Shown piece by piece: positions 22,476 through 30,894 of a stretch of DNA of 30,894 nt. Position 1 is the first letter of the stretch; every line of letters starts with the position of its first letter. The stretch lies in NCBI GenBank assembly GCA_900547025.1, contig UREZ01000013.1, positions 1-30,894 on the forward strand. Reading direction: 5' to 3'. A program made the position numbers and the translations under genes. The notes below the pieces were generated by a model. It was given only the letters and a program-made list of their open reading frames with translations. It did not search any database and was not told the DNA's origin. This stretch comes from an uncultured Collinsella sp. (GTDB lineage: Bacteria > Actinomycetota > Coriobacteriia > Coriobacteriales > Coriobacteriaceae).

Positions 22476-23675
22476 ATGGCCGAGATCGTTCTCAAACATG
22501 TTCAGAAGGTGTATCCCAACACCGAGTCCAAAAAGAAGGGCTTCTTTGGCAAAAAGAAGAAGACCGAGGAGAAGAAGCACAACCTCAAGGTTACCGAGGA
22601 TGGCGTGCTTGCGGTGGAGGACTTTAACCTCACCGTGCATGACCAGGAGTTCATCGTCCTCGTCGGCCCGTCTGGCTGCGGTAAGTCCACGACGATGCGC
22701 ATGGTCGCCGGCCTGGAGGACATCACTTCGGGTGACGTGCTCATCGACGGCAAGCGCGTCAACGACGTGGCACCCAAGGACCGCGACATTGCCATGGTGT
22801 TCCAGAGCTATGCTCTGTACCCCAATATGACGGTGTACGAGAACATGGCGTTTACGCTTGAGCTCAAGAAGGTCCCCAAGGACGAGATCGACCGCAAGGT
22901 TCGCTCCGCTGCCGAGATCTTGGGTATCACCGAGTACCTAGACCGTAAGCCCAAGGCGCTTTCGGGCGGCCAGCGACAGCGTGTCGCTATCGGCCGCGCC
23001 ATCGTGCGTGATCCTAAGGTCTTCCTGATGGACGAGCCGCTGTCCAACCTGGACGCCAAGCTGCGTAACCAGATGCGTGCCGAGCTCATCAAGCTGCGCC
23101 ACGAGATTAAGGGCACGTTCATTTACGTCACTCACGACCAGACCGAGGCCATGACCCTCGGCGATCGTATCGTGGTCATGAAGGACGGTGTCGTCCAGCA
23201 GATCGCCACCCCGCAGGAGGTCTTCAGCCATCCCGCGAACATCTTCGTCGCCGGCTTTATCGGCGTGCCGCAGATGAACTTCTTCGATGCCCAGCTGGTG
23301 CGCTCGGGCAACGGCTTTACCGTCAAGACCGAGGATATGAACGTGGCGCTCGCCCCCGAGACTTGCGCTCAGCTTGCCCTCAACTGGGACGGCGGCGACG
23401 TGAAGGAGATTACGGCCGGCGTGCGTCCCGAGCAGATCCTGCTTGCCGACAAGGGCGAGGAGGGCGCGCTCCAGGGTACCGTCGAGGTGACCGAGCTCAT
23501 GGGCTCGACCGAGCATGTCCACGTGACCGCTCCCGACGGCCAGTTTGTTCTGATTATCCCCGTCGTCGATCTCGAGGCCAAGGGCGCGCTCAAGGCTGGC
23601 GACACCATCTGGTTCAAGTTCGAGAAGAACGCGACCCATCTCTTCGATAAGGTGTCTGGCAAGAACCTTATCTAG
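22476..23675 (+). CDS. msmK: Sugar ABC transporter ATPase (MsmK/MalK/UgpC family) with Lys-rich insertion
   Basis: 399 residues. Walker A GPSGCGKS begins at Gly64, the signature is LSGGQRQRVAIGRAIVRDP, Walker B is FLMDEPLSNLD and the switch is THDQTEAM, all intact. The C-terminal part (about 270-399) is a MalK-like regulatory OB/TOBE domain. Compared with E. coli MalK, whose Walker A begins at residue 36, there are about 28 extra residues near 14-45, rich in Lys (KKKGFFGKKKKTEEKK). It powers MalFG and may serve several sugar transporters, as MsmK/MsmX do. Terminated by the hairpin at 23744-23787. Confidence 0.92.
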   Translation: MAEIVLKHVQKVYPNTESKKKGFFGKKKKTEEKKHNLKVTEDGVLAVEDFNLTVHDQEFIVLVGPSGCGKSTTMRMVAGLEDITSGDVLIDGKRVNDVAPKDRDIAMVFQSYALYPNMTVYENMAFTLELKKVPKDEIDRKVRSAAEILGITEYLDRKPKALSGGQRQRVAIGRAIVRDPKVFLMDEPLSNLDAKLRNQMRAELIKLRHEIKGTFIYVTHDQTEAMTLGDRIVVMKDGVVQQIATPQEVFSHPANIFVAGFIGVPQMNFFDAQLVRSGNGFTVKTEDMNVALAPETCAQLALNWDGGDVKEITAGVRPEQILLADKGEEGALQGTVEVTELMGSTEHVHVTAPDGQFVLIIPVVDLEAKGALKAGDTIWFKFEKNATHLFDKVSGKNLI

Positions 23676-23743
23676 GCCCGGTGCATCCGGACCCTCCCTT
23701 TGGGCGACTGCGGTATTGCCATCCTTTTGCCGCGGTCACATAT

Positions 23744-23787
23744 AAGGCTCCCCTCCCGTCCGCTGGGCGAGAGGGGAGCCTTTCTTT
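23744..23787 (+). terminator. Intrinsic terminator after msmK
   Basis: AAGGCTCCCCTC (23744-23755) pairs with GAGGGGAGCCTT (23771-23782), followed by T-rich sequence. Confidence 0.85.
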
Positions 23788-23814
23788 GTGTTGGGGCTGT
23801 CTGACCGGTCGTTT

Positions 23815-24032
23815 GTCTCGATCTGTAACGGGTGAGGCTGATTTCGGACGTTAGATGTTACAGATCGAGACGGTTCCGCTGAGCTAACCATTTCATCTAA
23901 ATCTGTAACACCAAAGGCGAATTTCAGTTGCTAGATGTTACAGATTGAGATAAACCCAAGGGGAGGGGCCGGTATGTCTCAATCTGTAACAGCTGGGGCC
24001 GTTTTTACCGAGTAGCTGTTACAGATCGAGAT
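23815..24032. repeat. Cluster of three palindromic repeats with TGTTACAGAT arms
   Basis: Hairpin A has arms GTCTCGATCTGTAAC (23815-23829) and GTTACAGATCGAGAC (23857-23871). Hairpin B has TCTAAATCTGTAACA (23896-23910) and TGTTACAGATTGAGA (23936-23950). Hairpin C has arms 23976-23994 and 24014-24032. Loops of 19-27 bases differ in sequence while the arms are conserved. They fill the gap between msmK and the convergent phosphorylase gene. Confidence 0.8.
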
Positions 24033-24069
24033 TGTTTGGTCGAGTCGGGTCACAGGGTAGCGTGCGGGC

Positions 24070-24106
24070 ACAAAAAGCGGAGCCGCGTTGCCACGACTCC
24101 GCTTTC
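24070..24106 (-). terminator. Intrinsic terminator of the phosphorylase gene
   Basis: On the minus strand AAGCGGAGTCG pairs with CGCGGCTCCGCTT, followed by TTTTTG. Confidence 0.85.
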
Positions 24107-24131
24107 AAGAGGATGGGTAAAGGAAACGAAA

Positions 24132-26399
<2,268 letters not shown>

Positions 26400-26445
26400 G
26401 TTTTCTCCTGTGATGGGTTGTTTCATGTCTGCAATTCATAAGAAG

Positions 26446-26479
26446 CCCGCGCGAGGGGATTGGGGTGGCCTCGCGCGGG
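26446..26479 (-). repeat. Hairpin between malQ and the phosphorylase gene
   Basis: CCCGCGCGAGG pairs perfectly with CCTCGCGCGGG around a 12-base loop. On the minus strand it is followed by CTTCTTA, so it may be a weak terminator or an mRNA stabiliser. Confidence 0.6.
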
Positions 26480-26527
26480 AAAAGCAAGCGCGTCCGCACG
26501 GTGGGGAGGGGTCGGGCGCGGTAGCTC

Positions 26528-28033
26528 CTATTGAGGAAGCTCGATCTCGGCTTCCGATGGGATGCGGAAGTAGGTCTCGGTCCAGTCGGTGAGTTTGTGT
26601 TCGAGCTCGCGGGTGATGGCGCCGGCGAGCATGCGCCAGGTCCAGTTGCCGCCCAGTGTGGCGGGGGTGTTGATGCGCGCTTCGTTGCCCAAGTTGAGCA
26701 GGTCCTGCATGGTGTAGATGCACGTGTCGCTCACGCTGGCTGCGATGGTTCGGTTGAGCGCGTCGGTGATGGGCTCGCCGGCCTGCTGATGGGTGTACAG
26801 GGCTGTCTGCTCACGCTGACGCGGGGTGGCCGTTCCTTCAAACCAGCCGCGTGCCGTCTCGTTGTCGTGGGTGCCCACATAGGCGACGGTGTTGGCAATG
26901 TAGTTGTGCGGCAGGTAGTACGAGTTGGTGCCCTCAAAGGCAAACTGCAGGATCTTCATGCCGGGGAAGCCCGAGTTGTCGCGCATGTCGATGACGCCGG
27001 GGGTGAGGAAGCCCAGGTCCTCGGCGATGATGGGCAGCGTGCCGAGCTTTTCCTCGAGCGTCTTGAAGAACTTGAGGCCGGGACCCTGCGTCCACGAACC
27101 GTAGGACGAATCGGGCGAGGAGAACGGCACCTCCCAATAGGCCTCGAAGCCGCGGAAGTGATCCAGGCGGATGACATCGTACATGTCGAGGGCGGCGCGA
27201 ATGCGGCCCTCCCACCAGGAGAAGCCGTCGGACTCCATGGCGTCCCAGTCGTAGATGGGGTTGCCCCAGTACTGGCCGGTGGCCGAGAACTGGTCGGGCG
27301 GCGTGCCGGCGACGCTCACGGGATTGCCGGCGGCGTCGATCTTAAAGAGCTCAGGCGTCGCCCACATCTCGACAGAGTCACGCGAGACATAGATGGGCAG
27401 GTCGCCGATGATGAGAATGTCGCGCTCATTGGCATAGGCCTTGAGGCGGCTCCACTGGCGATCGAAGAAGTACTGCGTCATCTGGTGGTAGAGCATACGC
27501 GCCGGATGGTCGGCGCAGACCTTGGCGGAAGCTTCGCCGCGGGTGCGGAGTTCCGCGGGCCACTCCCAAAACGCCTTGAGACCGCACTCCTCTTTGACGG
27601 TCATGAACTCACAGTAGGGGATGAGCCAGTCCTCGTTGGCCTGGATAAAGTCATCGAAATCGGCCGGCTTGTCGGCGGCAAAGCGCTCAGCGGCGCGGTC
27701 GAGAATCTGACGGCGGCCGCCAAAGATAGCACCGTAGTCGACGTTACTGGGGTCAGAACCCAGGTACACGCCATCGATATCGCGCTGTTCAAGATACCCT
27801 GCCTCGATAAGCTCGGCAAAGTCGATAAAGTTGGGGTTGCCTGCGCGGGCCGAGAACGACTGATAGGGCGAATCGCCATAGCTGGTCGTCGTAAGGGGCA
27901 GAATCTGCCAGTAATGTTGTTTGCACGAGGCGAGAAAATCGACGAAGTCGTAGGCATTCCAGCCAAAGCCGCCGATTCCGTATGGTCCGGGCAGAGATGA
28001 GACGGGCATGAGGACGCCGCTTGCACGCTCCAT
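26528..28033 (-). CDS. malQ: 4-alpha-glucanotransferase (amylomaltase)
   Basis: 501 residues from ATG 28033 (MERASGVLMP); GTG 28045 in frame is an alternative with AGAAGG close upstream. Glycoside hydrolase family 77. The nucleophile is Asp291 in IRLDHFRGF, the acid/base is Glu338 in IIAEDLGFL, and Asp390 of GTHDNET stabilises the transition state. It transfers maltosyl chains between glucans, releasing glucose and making longer chains for the phosphorylase, so the two act together in the cytoplasm. The open frame runs back to 28195 through a promoter and operator, which argues against that longer start. Confidence 0.93.
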   Translation of the reverse strand: MERASGVLMPVSSLPGPYGIGGFGWNAYDFVDFLASCKQHYWQILPLTTTSYGDSPYQSFSARAGNPNFIDFAELIEAGYLEQRDIDGVYLGSDPSNVDYGAIFGGRRQILDRAAERFAADKPADFDDFIQANEDWLIPYCEFMTVKEECGLKAFWEWPAELRTRGEASAKVCADHPARMLYHQMTQYFFDRQWSRLKAYANERDILIIGDLPIYVSRDSVEMWATPELFKIDAAGNPVSVAGTPPDQFSATGQYWGNPIYDWDAMESDGFSWWEGRIRAALDMYDVIRLDHFRGFEAYWEVPFSSPDSSYGSWTQGPGLKFFKTLEEKLGTLPIIAEDLGFLTPGVIDMRDNSGFPGMKILQFAFEGTNSYYLPHNYIANTVAYVGTHDNETARGWFEGTATPRQREQTALYTHQQAGEPITDALNRTIAASVSDTCIYTMQDLLNLGNEARINTPATLGGNWTWRMLAGAITRELEHKLTDWTETYFRIPSEAEIELPQ

Positions 28034-28118
28034 GAATGCGCTCACCAACCTTCTTGTTGTGGGGTCGGCCTGCCGATGGGTGTGCAGTCCGCCTCCGACG
28101 TTCTGATTCGATACGCCT

Positions 28119-28147
28119 ATTGTAAACATGTTGTTTAAACATGTACA
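28119..28147 (-). promoter_or_regulatory. malQ promoter with operator O5 in the spacer
   Basis: On the minus strand TGTACA (28142-28147) and TACAAT (28119-28124) are 17 bp apart. TTGTTTAAACAT (28131-28142, plus view) lies between them and matches the shared operator at 11 of 12 bases. It is within a larger palindrome (ACATG...CATGT). Confidence 0.65.
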
Positions 28148-28196
28148 GGCAAGATAAAAAAGTTGGTCGATTTTCGGCGAATGGTTACATGCCATG

Positions 28197-28230
28197 AAAA
28201 AGCCCCGACCTCACAACGTGAGATCGGGGC
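28197..28230 (-). terminator. Intrinsic terminator of galE
   Basis: On the minus strand GCCCCGATCTCAC pairs with GTGAGGTCGGGGC (one mismatch), 3-base loop, then TTTTT. Confidence 0.9.
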
Positions 28231-28253
28231 AAGAGCGGTATGTAGGTTTTTTG

Positions 28254-29315
28254 CTACTCGGCGTCGGCGAAGCCGTTGGGGTTGTGGCTCTGCCAGTTCC
28301 AGCTATCGCGGCACATGTCCGCGATGTCGTACTGGGCCTTCCAGCCCATCATGCGCTCGGCCTTGGAGGCGTCGCACCAGTTGGCAGCGATGTCGCCGGC
28401 GCGGCGCTCGCGGATCACGTAGGGCAGCTCCTTGCCACAAGCCTTGGAGAAGGCGGCGACGACCTCGAGTACCGAGGTGCCGGTGCCGGTGCCCAAGTTA
28501 AAGATCTCGACGCCGGTCTTGCCGTTCATCCAGTTAAGGGCGGCAACGTGACCAGAGGCCAGATCGCACACGTGGATGTAGTCGCGCACGCCGGTGCCGT
28601 CGGGGGTGGGGTAGTCGTTGCCAAAGACCTGAACGGCCTCGAGCTTGCCCACGGCGACCTGGGCGACATAGGGCACCAGGTTGTTGGGGATGCCCTTGGG
28701 GTCCTCGCCGATCAGGCCCGACGGATGAGCGCCGATGGGGTTGAAGTAACGGAGCAGCACGACGTCCCACTCGGGGTCGGCGGTGTGGACGTCCATAAGG
28801 ATCTGCTCGATCATCCACTTGGTCCAACCATAGGGGTTGGTCGCGGGCTTCTTAGGATCCTCCTCGGTGACGGGCGGGTTGTCCGGGTCGCCGTAGACGG
28901 TCGAGGAGCTCGAGAAGATGATGGACTTGCAGCCATGGTCGCGCATGACGTCGATGAGCACCAGGGTGTTCTCGATGTTGTTGTGGTAGTACTCGACGGG
29001 CTTGCTCACCGACTCGCCGACGGCCTTAAAGCCGGCAAAGTGGATGACGCGGTCGATCTGATGGGTATCGAAGATCTTGTTCATCGCATCGCGGTCGAGC
29101 ACGTTGGCCTCGTAGAAGGTGAGGTTCTTGGCGGCCTCGTCGCCCACGATGGTCTTGACGCGGTCGACGGCGACGGCGCTGGAGTTGGAGAGATCATCGA
29201 CGATGACGACCTGGTAGCCACCCTCGAGCAGCTGAACGACGGTGTGCGAGCCGATAAAACCGGCGCCACCGGTAACGAGGACGCAGGTGTCTTTGGGGTC
29301 GAGTGCTTTGGACAT
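28254..29315 (-). CDS. galE: UDP-glucose 4-epimerase
   Basis: 353 residues, extended short-chain dehydrogenase. The NAD-binding motif VTGGAGFIGSH begins near residue 15, and the catalytic Tyr162 and Lys166 lie in NPYGWTKW. It interconverts UDP-glucose and UDP-galactose in the cytoplasm, serving galactose use and wall or capsule sugars. AGGAGACTAC directly precedes the ATG. It has its own terminator before malQ, so it is separately transcribed; no copy of the maltose operator is seen upstream. Confidence 0.94.
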   Translation of the reverse strand: MSKALDPKDTCVLVTGGAGFIGSHTVVQLLEGGYQVVIVDDLSNSSAVAVDRVKTIVGDEAAKNLTFYEANVLDRDAMNKIFDTHQIDRVIHFAGFKAVGESVSKPVEYYHNNIENTLVLIDVMRDHGCKSIIFSSSSTVYGDPDNPPVTEEDPKKPATNPYGWTKWMIEQILMDVHTADPEWDVVLLRYFNPIGAHPSGLIGEDPKGIPNNLVPYVAQVAVGKLEAVQVFGNDYPTPDGTGVRDYIHVCDLASGHVAALNWMNGKTGVEIFNLGTGTGTSVLEVVAAFSKACGKELPYVIRERRAGDIAANWCDASKAERMMGWKAQYDIADMCRDSWNWQSHNPNGFADAE

Positions 29316-29582
29316 GTAGTCTCCTATCGAATCAGGAACACTTCTTCAGGGGAGTATAGCGCAGGCAGGGACGCCCAAATCGTGCGCTGTAGGAAAAGCA
29401 GAGGATTGTGCTAACGTACTCATCAGAAGAGCTTGCGTACGCATAACCTGATCTTTGGCATTTGCTTGCGAGCCGCTGACCTTGTAGTTTCCTGCCGTTC
29501 GTGGAAATCGTTGGGACGCGCCATATGTACGCTAATATGTATGAGTTGAGCGACATATAAATAAACATGTAACGGAGTACAT
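29316..29582 (+). promoter_or_regulatory. Divergent intergenic region between galE and the secreted hydrolase
   Basis: No gene is seen. A possible promoter for the hydrolase is TTGGGA, 16 bp, TAATAT (near 29511-29538), and TATAAA (29556-29561) is an alternative -10. Several CATATG/GTACATATG words near 29522-29585 resemble the sequence before the Toprim gene start (8950-8975). Confidence 0.3.
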
Positions 29583-30788
29583 ATGTCACCAAACAGCGAT
29601 TCCATCCTTTCCCAGGAGCTCTCGCGCCGCGCTGCCCTCAAGGCCCTGTTCGGCGCCGCTTCTGCGGCAATTCTTTTTGGCCTGCCCGCTCGCGCCCATG
29701 CGGCGGAGGCTTCCAAAGAAACCACCGATAAACTGAATGCCGCCCAGGCCCAGCTCGACGAGGTTCAGGCCCAGCTCGACAGCATCGCAAATGAGTATGC
29801 GGCGCTGGCCAACAAGAATGCTCAGACCCTCAACGACATCGAGAATGTCCAGGGCAAGATTGACGACACGCAGGCCCAGATCGATGAAAAGAAGGCCGAG
29901 CTCAAGAAGAAGCGCAACGACCTTTCCGATCGCGTGGCCGCCAGCTACAAGTCCGGCGGCACGAACATCCTCTCGCTGCTGCTGGCCTCTGGCTCGTTTG
30001 AGGAACTCGTCGCCAACGCGCATTACGTTGAGAAGATCAACAAGAGCGACCGCGATGCCATCGAGGACATTCAGACCATCCAGGAAGAGCTCGATGCGCA
30101 AAAGACCGAGCTTGAGTCGCAGAAAGCTGACTTAGAGAAGCTCAAGGACCAGCAGACTGCTCAGATGCAGGATATGCAGGCCAAGCAGCAAGAAGTCCAG
30201 ACTGTGCTGAACGGTCTTTCCGACGACGTCAAGGAGCTCATGGCTCAGCGCGATTCCGAGATCCTCGCTGCCGCCCAGGCCGAGGAGGCTGCTAGGAAGG
30301 CTGCCGCTGCCGCGGCTGCCGCGAACAAGAACAATTCCTACTCGGGTGGTTCAAGCTCGGGTGGCGGATCGTATGCGCCCGGAACCCCGCAACAGAATGC
30401 CGGCTCGGGCAAACAGCAGGCCGTCGTCAACGCGTGCTACTCCACGCCTTCGCCGGGTCAGAACTGGTGCGCGGCGTGGGTTACCAATGTCTTCCGTAAC
30501 GCCGGCGTTGGCTACTTTGGCGGCAACGCCTGCGACATGTTCAACGCCTGGTGCTATAGCTCCGATCGCTCGGCGCTGCAGGTGGGCATGATCGTGGCCG
30601 ATTCCTCGCACAGCGGCACGGGTGCTCCGGGCCTTATCTACGGTCATGTGGGTATCTACGTTGGCGGCGGCATCGTTATGAGCAACGAGGGTGCCATTAC
30701 GTCTAAGTCGCTTGATTCGTTTATTAGCTTCTATGGTACTGGCTCTGGCGTGCGTTGGGGCTGGCTTGGCGGTATTGCGCTGTCGTAA
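29583..30788 (+). CDS. Secreted coiled-coil protein with C-terminal CHAP/NlpC-P60-like peptidase domain
   Basis: 401 residues. SRRAALKALFGAASAAI is a signal peptide with twin Arg (possibly Tat), probably cleaved after ARAHA. Residues 40-245 form long coiled coils with heptads (KLNAAQAQLDEVQAQL), as in PcsB, RipA and EnvC-type regulators. A Ser/Gly-rich linker follows, then a peptidase domain with Cys296 in NWCAAWV and His355 in GHVGIYV, fitting the Cys-His pair of CHAP or NlpC/P60 enzymes that cut peptidoglycan peptides. Such proteins act at the septum, their coiled coil being controlled by FtsEX in known cases; ftsEX is not in the window. GGAG lies 5 bases before the ATG. Which of the two domain families it belongs to is undecided. 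Confidence 0.85.
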   Translation: MSPNSDSILSQELSRRAALKALFGAASAAILFGLPARAHAAEASKETTDKLNAAQAQLDEVQAQLDSIANEYAALANKNAQTLNDIENVQGKIDDTQAQIDEKKAELKKKRNDLSDRVAASYKSGGTNILSLLLASGSFEELVANAHYVEKINKSDRDAIEDIQTIQEELDAQKTELESQKADLEKLKDQQTAQMQDMQAKQQEVQTVLNGLSDDVKELMAQRDSEILAAAQAEEAARKAAAAAAAANKNNSYSGGSSSGGGSYAPGTPQQNAGSGKQQAVVNACYSTPSPGQNWCAAWVTNVFRNAGVGYFGGNACDMFNAWCYSSDRSALQVGMIVADSSHSGTGAPGLIYGHVGIYVGGGIVMSNEGAITSKSLDSFISFYGTGSGVRWGWLGGIALS

Positions 30789-30855
30789 AGCCGACTGGGC
30801 CGCGTGCCCGCCCGCAATATATTTGATTGCCTGCTCGGGCAGTCCTGCGCAAGAC

Positions 30856-30894
30856 GAAGGCCACATTAAGTGGCCTTCTTTGCGTGCGGAACTC
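30856..30894 (-). repeat. GAGTTCCGCACG hairpin repeat (copy 3, cut by window end), also terminator
   Basis: Hairpin GAAGGCCAC (30856-30864) with GTGGCCTTC (30870-30878), followed by TTTG on the plus strand, so it can terminate the hydrolase gene. On the minus strand it is preceded by GAGTTCCGCACG (30883-30894), the same order as copy 1 at 6438-6492. The window ends inside the conserved block. Confidence 0.7.

Noticed and set aside
23815..24032. CRISPR array
   Set aside because: Repeats come as inverted pairs with uneven spacing, and no cas genes are present.

Overview
The window looks like chromosomal DNA of a high-GC gut actinobacterium of the class Coriobacteriia, most likely Collinsella. 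This is inferred from GC- and C-ending codon use, the maltodextrin gene content, a LANTG-type wall anchor and the abundance of short palindromic intergenic repeats; no 16S rRNA gene is present to confirm it. About 22 protein genes, one short leader-peptide candidate and one tRNA can be supported.

Layout. (1) 1-6000: a wall-anchored coiled-coil surface protein (minus strand), a two-gene heterodimeric ABC exporter with one degenerate ATP site, and a small flavodoxin-like protein. (2) 6000-8900: a gene-free 900-base stretch with three tandem 62-bp hairpin repeats, another hairpin repeat, and then a promoter, an Ile/Val-rich leader peptide and an intrinsic terminator in front of a cstA-family transporter gene. 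(3) 8960-13400: a long protein with a C-terminal Toprim domain of the JetD/Spo11 type and a disordered middle, a 460-base intergenic region full of nested palindromes, an AAA/DUF4143 ATPase behind two identical dyad operators, and tRNA-Gln(TTG) with a partial copy of its 3' end nearby. (4) 13400-15500: a peptidoglycan-binding-domain protein and a polyprenyl diphosphate synthase.

(5) 15600-29300 is a maltose/maltodextrin (alpha-glucan) locus. It has two import routes: a PTS EIIC-EIIB protein fused to a HAD phosphatase, and a MalE-F-G-MsmK ABC importer whose binding protein carries a twin-arginine lipoprotein signal. Cytoplasmic breakdown is by alpha-glucan phosphorylase and 4-alpha-glucanotransferase, with UDP-glucose 4-epimerase beside them. 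A GntR/UTRA regulator lies between the two importers. Near-palindromic sites close to TTGTTTAAACAA lie at the PTS, regulator, malE and malQ promoters, so one regulator probably controls the set.

(6) 29500-30894: a secreted coiled-coil protein with a CHAP/NlpC-P60-like domain, followed by a hairpin repeat cut by the window edge.

The most interesting points are the transporter-phosphatase fusion with its shared operator, the leader-peptide attenuator before cstA, the orphan JetD-like Toprim protein, a roughly 106-nt nested palindrome at 11208-11313, and three families of covarying hairpin repeats.
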